Origin: Linanthus parryae
Taxonomy: Eukaryota; Streptophyta; Magnoliopsida; Ericales; Polemoniaceae
Reading direction: 5' to 3'
Assembly: GCA_023055425.1 (NCBI GenBank)
Contig: JALGPY010000010.1
Location: forward strand, 47,549,863-47,613,862
Length of the DNA stretch: 64,000 nt
Position 1 is the first letter of the stretch; the number at the start of each line of letters is the position of its first letter. The notes below the pieces were generated by a model that had not been told where the DNA came from, did no database searches, and was given only the letters and a program-made list of their open reading frames with translations. Both the position numbers and the translations under genes were made by a program. Below, in pieces: positions 38,061 to 49,300 of this stretch.

Positions 38061-40330
38061 AATTTCTCAAATAAAATGTTCCACGCCAAATTAGGGTGAT
38101 ATAGTACAGTACCCATAAAAGTGAGGTAGTAACCTCTGCACAACGATGAGATAGCAATATCTATCCATATAATAATAATTCTCACGAAAACAGATGTGAC
38201 TTCCCATCCACATAATGAGATATAAATCTCCTTCCACACAATAACAGTGAAGACAATGATGCTAGAAATAGTCGTGCTATCACGAGGACTGAGCTACCTC
38301 TGGGAAATCAAATGGAACGGAGATAAACCCTTCCGGGATGCAAGCTACATGATAGATTTAGTATCAGAGGAGGGAGACCAAATCGTGGCGGAAAGAGAGG
38401 CACCAATAAGGATCGTGAAATAACAACTTCAGACAAGGGGAGGGGGGAAACCCCCGACTATGTCGCGATGAAGTTAGCTAGTTAGAACGTAAGAGGCTTC
38501 AACTCACCCCTTAAACTTAATGGGGTTGCTCACCTCATTAAGAATAATAATTTGGATATTTTTGTGTTCTAAAGACAAAATCCAGCGAACGGATGATTGA
38601 TCACTTTCTTGAAAATAAGCTGCCACCTTGGCAAAAATTTAATAATTTTGATATGGTCCCGAATGGGGGAATTTTGATTCTATGGAATCCAAAAAAAAAT
38701 CTTGGTGGAAATTAAGGGCATCTACCTGCAAGTTATTCATTGTAAAGTCACGTTTAAAGTGAAGGACATCCCATTTCATGTGAGCAATGTGTATAGTTCC
38801 AATTTCATCCCTCACTGGCGTCTTCTTTGGAGCAACTTAAATGATAGGATAACTCGGGTCCTTGGATATTACTTGGGGATTTCAACAATGTCCGTACCAC
38901 ATAAGAGAGAAAGTATGGGGCTGAAGTCAGACCAAATGAAATCCAGGGCCTTTTGAACATTTTGCATAGGACGAGTCTTGACAAAATTCATTCCACGGGT
39001 TGTTTCTATACCTGGAAAAACAAAGAAGTTCTCTGCAAAAAACGATGGAGCTCTTGTGAGTAGTTCTTGGGACGTTCCTGGAACCAACTTGCTCGCAAAT
39101 TTCTTGCATGCGGGGTGCTTCTTGGATCACCCTCCTTGCATCCTCTCCATCTTTAATGTAGACAATCATCCCAGACCCCGCGTTTATGTTCTTTAATATG
39201 TAGGTTGCTCGTGATGATTTTCTTTCAACTCCTGACAGTGTGTCAAGGCAACAGTTAAAAGGTACGATGTAATTCATTTTGTGTGTCAAGTTAAAAGGCT
39301 TGAAGGGCATTCTTGGATCCCTCAACACGAGCCATTCTTTGGCCATTTCTAGCTGAGCAGAAGACACGAAAAATCAGTTGATCAATGCACAAGAAGAGCT
39401 CCAGTTGGACCACTCAAATGCAACGTTGTTGGATATGATTGTTGATCTTAGGAGACGAAGTGATTTTTAAGCCAAGCAGAGTTTGATTTCTACCAACAAA
39501 AGGCAAGTTTTATTATATCAATGTGAATTGGTGCATAAAGTTCTTTTCACGTTGTGGTGAAGCACATACCAAGCAAAATTTTAATGTTGCACTCGCATTA
39601 GAATCGTAGAACGACTACTTCTAGTGAGCAAGTGAATTCTACTTTCTTTGACTACTTTACATCTCTTTTGGGTACTAGACAACCAGTCCAAGACTTCGAC
39701 GGATACATCTTATGTTCATGGCAAACTTTAAGCGATAATCATCGTCAACGACTTCTTTTACTCATGACAAATGAAGATATTAAGCAAGCTTTTGAATGTA
39801 TTGGTGAAAATAAATCTCCGGACACGGATGAATACTCTTCCATCTTCTTTATAAAAAAGCTTGGGATTTCTTCGGAGAATCCTTTACTGGATTTATCTCT
39901 GACTTTTTCACGACTGGCAGGTTGCTTTAACAGCTCAATCACACAATCATTACTCTCTTTCCAAAGAGCAGATGCAGTCAAACGGTTAGCAAATTTTGCC
40001 TAATTGCTTGCTGCAATGTGATTTACGAAGCCATCACCAAGATCCTTGCTTCGAGGATTGCTCTGGTACTGGATTCCATTGTGGACAAAGCTTAGTCGGC
40101 TTTTATTCCAGGGCGTGTAATGTGTGATAATATCTTTCTCATGCAAGAGATCATTCGGGGATACCACCGAAAGAGGATTTATCCCCGTTGAATCATTAAA
40201 ATTGACCTTCAGAAGGGCTATGATACTATCAGTTGGGACTTCCTTGAAGTTGTGCTTCGTGGCTTGCCTTTCCGTATTGTTTATCGCTCAAAATGGAATT
40301 AATAATACCTTCTTGTTCCATATCCGTGAT

Positions 40331-40784
40331 TGGTAATTGTATACCTCTCACGATCACTCACGCCTCATGAACGATAAAGAAAGATGCAATCACACATGAT
40401 TTAGGCGGTTGCTAGCCCAAATCTAGCTAACTATGTCCATGGGAAAGAAAGACCTTTATTAAATGAAGAGGAACGATCAAAATGAGTCACATAAGTTCAT
40501 AGGACCCCAAATGATCCTTTTATAGCCCCTAAAACGGACCCGAATAAATAAGGAAACAATTACTTTTCCCGGATGTCTTCGTACAAAGACCCGAAGTCTT
40601 CGTGCGAAGACAAACAGTCTTCGTACGAAGACCTTCCTATTTTGAGACAGAGGCCTATTCTAGGAAGACATTCAGACTTGGCAAAATTTGGCTAAGTATG
40701 GGATGTCTTCGTGTGAAGACCTCCCCGGGCTTCACTTCTTCGCGCTCCTTTGAGTATCTTCATCTTCAAGGCACCATTCCAACA
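40331..40784 (-). mobile_element. solo copia LTR inserted in the LINE, about 454 bp
   Basis: Read on the minus strand it starts TGTTGGAATGGTGCC and ends in CCA. Its TATA region 'ctataaaaggatcatttgg' and downstream 'cctatgaac' and 'aataaaggtctttctt' match the 5' LTR at 44457-44937 in order. The LINE RT frame resumes on its right side. Flanking 5-mers (gtgat, gtaac) do not form a clean duplication. Confidence 0.7.
40575..40720. promoter_or_regulatory. phased palindromes GTCTTCGTRCGAAGAC in LTR U3
   Basis: Near-perfect 16-bp palindromes start at 40575, 40596 and 40617 (exactly 21 bp apart), with a fourth at 40705. The related LTR at 44457 has the same type at 44523, 44545, 44649 and 44670. Two-turn spacing suggests dimer binding sites upstream of the TATA box. 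This is inference from spacing only. Confidence 0.55.
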
Positions 40785-41460
40785 GTAACTATTTTGGTTT
40801 CTTTAAGGGGAAAGGGATTACGCCAAGGTTATCCGCTTCCCCCCTACTTATTTATTACTAGAGATAGGTGTCATAATTGGATTTGTACATACGTCATACA
40901 TGGGAGTGGAGATGGAGATAACAGATAAGGAGTGAACCCTCGCTGGAGTTTTAAATCAAGAATATTTTAGTATTTTATAATACATAACTGTTATATTTGC
41001 GCATATCTGGAAGATTATTATTTTTTGATCCTTTCTAGAACTTAAGTGACGGGATTGTCAATTTCAATTGTAACACTGGAGATATGAGGCTTAACTCTGA
41101 AGTATGGTGCTTTCAGTTGAAAATGGACAATATTTCAAACTTTGAACAAGATGTGAAAATCTCGTAGTTTTCTTACGAGCTAAGATAAATCAAATTCAGA
41201 ATTCCCTGAATTTAATTAATCTCCTTTTTGTTAGTTTCTTCTTCGTCTCGCTTGACTAATCTCAGGCCATTATGTTCAACAAGGCTCATGCATGTCATTT
41301 TAGGTACTGGAAGAGAGTATTAAATTTTATCTTGCAATCAATGATGGCATTATTAATTTGATTGATAAGGTAAAATGACTTATCTATTTATCTTCTTCTG
41401 AGTATTATATGACACTTTGACTTGGCTAAGAATCTTCTTATTACTATAATTGTTCCCAGT

Positions 41461-42690
41461 TTTGTAGATGCCAAAACATGAACCAGTGAAAGCCCAAGAT
41501 GTATATAAACAAGATGGAGAACAGGTTAATACCTCCTCGTTATTCCCTTAGTCGTACTGCATCCTTGTGGTTTGTTAAGTGTGATCTCTTTGAAGGTCAG
41601 ACTTCTATGGTAGTTTCCAACATTTAGATCTACAGTACACTAATGTTTTGTTGGTTTTTGTTGCAGGCCGGCAGTCTTTCCTACTTCTATGATGTTTGTA
41701 AAGTTTTTGAACTTGCCAGAAACTTTCAGTTCCTTGTTTTGAGATAGGTGTGATGGTTTGTCCGGCAGTTAATTGGAATATGTTTTCTTCTTAATTATAT
41801 GTTTGGAATTTCATGTACTTTAACCTTCTTAACCTTATCCAGCCTCTTTTTCTAAAAAATAGAAAAAACTTATCCAGCCTCCACCACCGTTTTTAGGCTA
41901 CCATGGAAGAGTATATATTATCTTTACTATTTTTGAATGCCAACATGTCATTCATCTCAATGTTGATTGTGTGTTTCCTATGTACCTCACTAACAAAGTC
42001 TAGAATTCAGTTTCGTTAGTTCAGTTACGTGCAGCTTAATTTGTTGTCATTATGAATCAGGAATACCCATAGAGGTTCCAGTTGACTTATACGCCTAATG
42101 AGGAAGATACTGAAGTAACTGTTGATAAATTGAAGTGATTTCCTTCAGAAGATGAGCTTGTCTCAAATCTTGAGTTTAAGGTCTGTCCTCACCTTCCTGC
42201 TACAAATTCAGATACTCATGATCACCTGGTAATTCTGCACTATTTCTTGTGTTTTAACTTGCATAACATCCATTGCATTATTTTCCTTCCTTCTTCTATG
42301 GTAACACTTCTTCAGTCTTTTTTGCAGGAATTATATGATGCAGCACCTGACGGCTGACGCTTTTGCAATTGAGGAAAGACATGCTTTGGCTTTAGCCATT
42401 GTTCCTGCCCGTAGTCGTTTTCATCAGTTTTGTTGTGTGTTGAAGTTTGTTGAATGTTCTTTATCTGTAGTCATTTTGTTTGTTTAAGTCTTGACTAACT
42501 TCATTACGAGTCTGCTCAAGAAAAAGATCTGGATGCAACCGAACGGGAACTTGCTTTGATCAACACATTTAGCACTAAGGCTGACAAGTGCTTCAAGTGC
42601 AACAAATTCGGGCATTGGCCTAATAATTTTCCAACTGTGAGACAATTTTGACATGGTCCTGTCAACCTGTGAATTGACACTGATTTACCG
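41461..42690 (+). pseudogene. intron-bearing degenerate gene fragment with a CCHC-type knuckle
   Basis: Exon-like pieces with splice signals are seen. About 41469-41525 starts after 'ttttgtag' with M-P-K-H-E-P-V-K-A-Q-D and ends at a GTTAAT donor. About 42060-42230 starts after 'atcag' with 'YTPNEEDTEVTVDKLK' and 'DELVSNLEFKVCPHLPATNSDTHDHL', then GTAATT. About 42328-42400 starts after 'tttgcag' with 'ELYDAAPDG'. About 42525-42640 has 'ERELALINTFSTKADKCFKCNKFGHWPNN', a CCHC knuckle lacking its final Cys. In-frame stops occur in several pieces. Retained introns show it is a DNA-level copy of a host gene, not a retrocopy. I do not recognise the parent gene. Confidence 0.45.
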
Positions 42691-43203
42691 TCATTTTTTA
42701 GGCATCGTTTGATTGGGTTTCTTACAATGGTGATGGCCTTTGCTAACACTAATGTTGTTATTAGCTGCAGGACAAAACTTGAACGTAACTGTTATCAGCA
42801 ATTGCAAGTGGGTGTGGCTAAGTGTGTTTTAAGCAATAACTGTTGATTATGGGGTTTCTGTTTTTAGCAATTTGAGATCTTGTAAAAAGGCCTGGGACTA
42901 TTTCGCCATTTCCTAGGTGCTAAGCTTTATTGCTTCATGTTATCGCCGCTTCTCGCCTCATGTGCTTTCCTTTATCGTCTTTTGCCTTGTCACGGACTTT
43001 TTGTATTGTTGTAAACATTGCAAGTTCAATGTCCATTTTTTGAATTAAGCTTTCGAAGCTAAGTACAACACCTACATTTTAGAGATCACCTGCATCTCGA
43101 CTCGCCGTTCAGTATCATCACATTGCCATGCAATCCACAAGTCCCCCACACTTCCCACCAGAACTTGCACACAGAGAGGAACAACTCTGTTCGACTCGAA
43201 GCT

Positions 43204-43240
43204 ACCCCGTGCCAAACGCGCGCGGGGTAAACCCTACTAC
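43204..43240 (+). other. GC hairpin resembling a decayed Helitron 3' end
   Basis: 'accccgtgc' and 'gcgcggggt' pair across a short loop, followed by 'aaaccctac'. The general form fits a Helitron terminus, but the required CTRR tetranucleotide is absent (CTAC). Confidence 0.25.
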
Positions 43241-43789
43241 ACATACCAAAATGAGATACATATTTCAATTTTGTACTTGTAGATACGGATCAATAAAAAT
43301 AATTAAAGGGGTTATTCCAAATCTCATAAACGAATAAAAAACGTTAGCGGGTCTTCTTAAACAACAAGACTAAAAGATATCATGCCTTTGACCACCTACA
43401 TAATTGAAAACAGACAAAAATAATGTATTATGTATGTTTCAGCAGAAAAGAACGTTGCAGAAAAAACTCTTTGTAGTTTCAGCAAGCGGGATTGGTTCAT
43501 TAGTACGCCAAAGATTAAGAAAATGATTTGAAGCACACTAAAGATTTGAAAACGTACATAATTTATGGTCATGGAATAACCTTGAAAAATTGTTGGAACA
43601 AACTTGAAGTTCTTGGACATTGAGTAATCTAAAACATCGACCTGCAACAGCATAAAAATCATAGATTATATCCAAAATCTACTTGCCACAGAGGGTTTGG
43701 ACGTCCAATGATGGATAATGTAAATTGCTGCCGAATACAACAGTCATGCTCGGAAAAATTCTTATGAGTTTTTCAGGCCTAGAGGGCAG
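43241..43789. other. no gene recognised
   Basis: AT-rich sequence with short ORFs and no motifs. It sits between the hairpin and the LINE zf-RVT relict. Confidence 0.4.
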
Positions 43790-43807
43790 AGCTAGCCATG
43801 GAAAACA

Positions 43808-44200
43808 GTGATTTGGAGTAAATTTATCACCCCAAAACACTCCTTTATCATTTGGATGGCTTCAAAAGGAAAGCTCCTTACGAAGGAGAAACTTATGCAC
43901 ACAGTGGAGAACACTTCATGCGAGTTTTGCAACTACCAAATCGAAACCCAAAATCACATTTTTTTAGTGCACTTTCATCAAGGAGATGTGGACAATTATA
44001 CACAACAAAATTGATAATCGTATAGCTATGAACAGTGTTGATAGCGGTAAAAAAGTTGCTCAAGATAGAAACGAAAAGGGACGTCTTGGCATGCCCGTAT
44101 AATGAAGATCGCGTTCGTGAGTTGCATCTATCACATTTTTCTTGCTCGCAATCAGAAATCCTTTGACAGCATAACCTCACTGGTGTAGGAAATTGCTCAT
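43808..44200 (+). pseudogene. LINE zf-RVT domain relict
   Basis: The frame carries 'VIWSKFITPKHSFIIWMASKGKLLTKEKLM', then 'CEFCNYQIETQNHIFLVHF'. This matches the plant zf-RVT pattern (W-x-K-F-x-x-P-K-H-S-F-I-x-W-x-A, T-x-x-R/K-L, C-x-x-C, E-x-x-x-H-x-F-x-x-C), with the final Cys lost. A downstream frame at about 44100-44150 reads 'CIYHIFLARNQKSF', the usual following segment. It could be the distal part of the LINE at 38.5-40.9 kb, separated by later insertions. Confidence 0.65.
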
Positions 44201-44456
44201 ACATTTTTAGTGATGTATTTAGAGCTTTGCATGTCTTTAGTCCTCCTGCTATGACATATGTGTTTTTTGGATAGCTACTTTGTTAACTCCATGGGTGTTT
44301 TTGTTGGTTTTTATAGGCCATGTGAGCCACGTGACTTGTGCTGGACATTTCAGTGCATGTCAACCTTTGTAACTTCATTTTGCTGTTAGTAGCTTTTGTA
44401 GGCTACTTATTCATTTGGTATGTAGTTCCTATTTGTATAACCTCTTTTGACACTAT

Positions 44457-44937
44457 TGTAAGAGAATGTGCCTTGGAGTTAGAAGATACACAATGGAGCA
44501 ATGAAGAAGTGAAGCCCCATGGGTCTTCGTACGAAGGCAAGGAAGTCTTCACACGAAGACACCTCTTAGGAAGCTCAGAAGGGCAAGAGTTTTCGTAGAA
44601 CACAATACTGTCTTAGAGCACGAAGGTGTTCGCAGGAAGAGCACGAAACCCTTCGCACGAAGGCAACATGTCTTCGTACGAACACAATCCGGGAGGCGAC
44701 AAATAAGGATGGTATTGTGTCTTTATTGTGTCGGGGAAATTTTAAGGCGTATAAAAGGATCATTTGGAGTCCTATGAACGTATGTAAACATTGTGTATCA
44801 TTCCTAATTAGTGAATAAATGTCTTTCTTGCTCGTGGACGCAGTTAGCATACTTTGTACTAGCGAACCACGTTAAATTGTGTGTTCTACATTTTCGTTTT
44901 CGCTCGTGAGCTGAGAGCACTCGTGAGTGTAATAACA
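44457..44937 (+). repeat. 5' LTR of the copia fragment
   Basis: TG...CA boundaries with the primer site just downstream. Same family as the solo LTR at 40331-40784 in opposite orientation. Confidence 0.7.
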
Positions 44938-46012
44938 AACTGGTATCATAGCGTAGGTCGAGATTACTCCACCAAGACCGATGTCCGGATCGATGTTGAA
45001 GATCGACAGGTTCACAGGAGGGAACAACTTTAGTGTGTGGAAGATAAAGATGGAGGCTTTGCTCAAATCGCAGGGCTTGTGGGCACATTTGACAGGGGAC
45101 AAGGGAGGCATGAATGCTAGTACATCGGAGTTCAAGGTATTCGAGGAGAAGGCACATTCAACCATCATGTTGTGCTTTATCGGATGACGTGATCCGCGAG
45201 ATCGCAAATCAGAAGGAAGCAGCGAAGTTTTGACTCAAGTTGAAGAGTCTCTACATGACGAAGAGTCTCACTAGCAAGTTGATGCTAAAACAAAGGCTCT
45301 TCACCCTGCGGATGCTCGAAGGTACGACTCTCAAAGACCATCTTGATCAATTGAATACATTTTTTTTTGATTTGCGTAATATTGACGAGAAGGTGGATGA
45401 TGAGGATGCCACACTTTTGTTATTAATCTCGTTACCTCCATTATAAGTGAACTTTGTTCAGTCGTTCATTGTGAATAAGGAAGACTTATCCCTAGAGGAG
45501 GTCAGATCGGCCCTCCATGCTAGGATTGTGTTATAAGGGTGCAGACACACGTACAAAGGACCATGCTTCCGGTTTGATGGCGCCCGCTGGAAGCAAGAAG
45601 GGTAATAAGAACAAGAAAGAAGCAGTTCTCATGTTCCGAGTTATCCAAGGATGTATGTGCCTGGTGCAAGGAGAAGGGACACTGGAAGAGGGATTGCCCG
45701 AAACGAGGTCAACAGGGACAAAATGGCTCTGCAGCCATGGTAGAGAAGGGGAATTCGTCTGAAGATGATTACGTTCTACTAGCGGATGATGTCGCGCATT
45801 CATCCGATGCGTGGTTTCTTGACTCTGGGGCTTCTTATCATATTTGTGTATTTTCAAGTTACAACCGCGCAGATAGAGGATCCGTTCATATGGCAAACAG
45901 AGTTGTTTGCAAGGTCATAGGAAAATGTTCAGTTATATTCAAGACGGTTGATGGGAAGAGATGCACACCGAAAGAGGTTAGACACGTACCGCTTGTCATG
46001 ACCGGGTGCTAA
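44457..46012 (+). mobile_element. 5' fragment of a Ty1-copia retrotransposon (LTR, gag, protease start)
   Basis: An LTR at 44457-44937 contains a TATA box (gtataaaagg, about 44750) and an aataaa signal. It is followed within 4 bases by the primer binding site TGGTATCA (44941). The gag start is at 44981, with 'MLKIDRFTGGNNFSVWKIKMEALL' (copia Gag/DUF4219 type), broken by stops near 45185 and 45235. 'LKDHLDQLNTFFFDL' lies near 45340, a zinc knuckle C-x2-C-x4-H-x4-C near 45660-45700, and a protease active site 'WFLDSGASYHI' near 45810-45845. The element stops abruptly at about 46012 in the protease region, where a stop follows V-M-T-G-C. Integrase, reverse transcriptase and the 3' LTR are absent. 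Confidence 0.85.
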
Positions 46013-46372
46013 ATTCAGATCAATTTGATGCGGACCCGTTTGACATGGCCTGTTCAGAAAGTTTTGCTCACCCCTAAAAGTAGATATGGTATGGATTAAG
46101 TTCAATTCACCCCTAAATTTTCTTAAGTGATGTAACAGTCCCAGAGAACTCGCCATTACCACTCTACTTACTCTCTTTTTTCTGTGTTTCTCCTCTACAA
46201 CTAATAAGTGCTAGATGGTGCGTTGTGATTGGCCGTAGATGGAGCACTAAAAAATCGCTCCTTTTGTGAAAGTGTGAGCCGAGGTTTATCTCTACTGTGA
46301 CTGTTGTTTCCGTCTCTCTCTGTAAGCCTAAACCCCAAATTCAGAACCCCATCTCGCACGGGAAATACTAAA
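46013..46372 (+). promoter_or_regulatory. upstream region of the rRNA methyltransferase gene
   Basis: No ORF of note. The stretch between the truncated copia element and the ATG at 46373 must hold the promoter and 5' UTR. A CT-rich leader (46310-46322) is visible. No clear TATA box was identified. Confidence 0.4.
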
Positions 46373-49300
46373 ATGGCTTACATTATATCCTTCCGACCAC
46401 TCAACACCACCACCACAATGGTCATACGTGCTGCTTCTGAACCATTGAAGCTCACCAAGAACAACTCCCGATCAAATTCCACAACTTCCACTCGCCGAAG
46501 AGGTATTGTCTATTCTCTGTGATTGATTGAGTCCCATAAGATATGGTGTTCTTCTGGGTTTTTGACTGTAACTACTTAGCACTGAAAATGAAATGGATTT
46601 TTGCAGATAATTTGAGCTCTCCACAGAAAACCCAGAAGCTAAATCTGGAGGTTTCTCCTCATAGAGCTGGTAATTAATATCTTTTTGCTGTTCCTATGCA
46701 TTTCTTTAAGCAAGTTGTGACTTTGAAGGGTTTGAAATTTTTTACTCTATTACTTTGTTTGTTGGTTTGTTATAATTATCTGAGGTAAATACTATTCTTG
46801 TGCAGTATCTGCGGTGAGATTGATGAGAATTGAATATGGTGGTGCATTTGCTGACCTTTTGAATGAGAAAGGGAAGGGTTCAGGGGACAATGAGATGGGA
46901 TATGTCGAAAGAACCCTAGGGTTTCGTACTCGTGTTTTGGATGATAGAGATCTTAGACTGGTAATTTGATTTGCTTTCCTGTCATTTGTGCCATTGTGAT
47001 GCTTTCACCATTTATATCATTTGTTATTAGAGAGATAAATCGTTGAAATTTGCCAAACTCTCTTATTAGAACAATATTGTTGAAATATGTTATTAGAACA
47101 ATAAATTGTTGAAATCTGTTATTAGAGAGATAAATCTCTTATCGGAATACTGAAAACTTCTTGCAGTGCATGTGAAGCACACTATCAGATAGAACGATAT
47201 TCCTTTTTGGGCGCAGTTTATTCCATATTCCTATTCCTCATCTGTTGAGGCACTGACCACTGCCTGCCTCACTACTCATCTTACAGGTTACGGACATTGT
47301 TGGAGGCACCATTCGTTGGAGAAGATTTCTAGATCATTTAATCCTTTCATTATGCCATGACGAGAGCACTTTTACAAGGATGGAGCCGCTTCTGTTACAG
47401 GTCAACTTAGCATTGCCTGTTCATAGTCTCAGTAGATGATTTTCTCAGATGATTTGCAACTTTCTTTCCAAACTCTTACATGTGCCCTCAAACTCTTGAC
47501 CCTTGTCCCTGTCCTACCCATTTATGTTGATACCCCTGTTAAACATATATCAATCAGAAATATCAAATACTCTTTGTTTCTCTCTACTTTGCACACACAG
47601 GTCCAGAGAGAGTCGCCTGTCAGGCTGGAAACGAGTTTCTATACACATAAGGTGGAACCACCTTGACGGATGACAAGTAGGACAATGTTCCGTGCTTTAA
47701 CTGGCACATGCATGTCTGACATTTGTGAAAATACACGTAATCCACTCTGACTGAGATACTATTTTGAAATGCGAAAATTTCTGAGATTCTAATCCTATCT
47801 GTGTTGGAGAGGAGGCACTGAAGAATATAGTCCTGTCATTCGGTTTAACTTTTATGGGGTTGCATTTCACTACAGGGAAACTATGTGGGGAAAGGAGAGA
47901 TGGTTAGTGGTCCAGATTTGTGATTGATGGAGATTGTGGCGCGGTGTGATTAAAAAAGGGATTTTAGATCCATGTAGGATTGTGACTCATGAGTTCACTA
48001 GGTTGTAGCTTGCTTTTTTGAGTTTGGTTCACTTTGTAAGAAATGATAAGAGAGTTATGACATCCACAGTGAAGCTTGAAGTATCAGTCTCGATCAGATT
48101 AGATCATTGTCATCATCAACAGTGTATTGGTTTCCTTTCTACTTGCGTATCCCAACTTCCGTCATTTCACTGCAACCACAATTTCTTGCCTGTATCGTTC
48201 CAATGAACCAAGAGTTCTATAGAAGATTATTCATGTTGTTGTTCCTTGATTTGACCGCGCTTTTGACTTTATGCTTCTATGCCAAATTGCCATTCGTATA
48301 GACCTTAACATACTCAAAATTTATGCTTTACTCTAATACCTCTTCGTCTTGTTGCAGATCCTTCGGATTGGTTTCTATGAAATTGTCAAGCTAGAAATGC
48401 CTTCATATGCGGTGGTAAATGAGGTGAACTTCATATTATTAACTTCTTCTTGAATGTATTTTGTGGTCTATTTGATACAATTTACTTGGGAAATTATTTT
48501 GATGAAGTTTAGTAACATCTTATGGTTTAAGGACCCTCTCTGCTAGAAGATCTGGTCCAAATTTAGAAGGAAATAATGCAAAAGGTATTTAGTTTCATAA
48601 AGGGGCCCATGCACCATACAAGAGAGCCCCACACAAGCTTACTTATAACCTAGTAAGCTAAAAAGAAACGATTTTTAGGGAGATTCAACCTATACCCTTT
48701 TTACCTTTCAACTTGACTTGAGCAACAACATCTCAGCAAACTTACTGCTATGTCTGGATATTATAATGCCATAATTTGAAAGGGGGATGATGAATGGTCT
48801 TCTAAGAAACATGTTATCTTGTTTTCTCAGCTGGAACCTGAATTAGTACTCCCTCAGTCCCCTTTTATGTGTCCTGTTGTTTTAACCAAGCATTTTGAGA
48901 AGGTTATTTGATTGGTTAAGCGGTACATTATCAAAAGAATTTAAAGTTCTAATATTGTTTGGCTAGTCAAATAACCTTCTCAAAATGCTTCGTGAACTTG
49001 GTTAAAACAACCGGACATTTAAAATGGGACGGAGGAAGTAGTTTATATGACACCACCAATTAGCTAAATTGATTGCTTGTGTGGTGTAATGAAGAACAAA
49101 AACCTAAGCGCGCACCTTTTCTTTAGAGATAGAGCATGCACTGTTTTTTGGGTGAAAGCCATGTATGACATAGGAAACATGAACAATTCATAAAGGACAT
49201 ACTCTTGAACAGTTGAACTTACACCACATCAATTACCAAACAAGCTACCACAACATGCTAGTCATAAAGAACAGAGTGAAGGAACATGAAAAACGATAAA

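Larger units (their letters stand above)
38470..40930 (+). pseudogene. LINE (L1-type) ORF2: endonuclease and reverse transcriptase, decayed
   Basis: The endonuclease start is seen at about 38485 ('NVRGFNSPLKLNGVAHLIKNN'), with 'VIHCKVTFKVKDIPFHVSNVYSS' near 38730. At 38990-39190 a segment resembles 'P-S-T-G-x-F-Y-T-W-x-N-K ... DHPPCILSIFN'. Reverse transcriptase blocks follow at about 39780-39860 ('NKSPDTDEYSS...FF') and 40010-40270 ('CNVIYEAITKILASRIA', 'FIPGRVMCDNIFLMQEIIRGYHRKR', 'IDLQKGYDTISWDFLEVVLRGLPF'). A further block, 'GKGLRQGYPLPPYLF', sits at 40800-40850. Stops and frameshifts are frequent. A solo LTR (40331-40784) interrupts the RT domain between the last two blocks. A zinc-binding RT-associated domain that could be the distal part lies at 43.8 kb. 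Confidence 0.75.

Noticed and set aside
43204..43240. Full Helitron end at this hairpin
   Set aside because: The terminal tetranucleotide is CTAC, not CTRR, so it is kept only as a weak feature.
43893..44204. 103-codon minus-strand ORF
   Set aside because: Antisense to the LINE zf-RVT relict.
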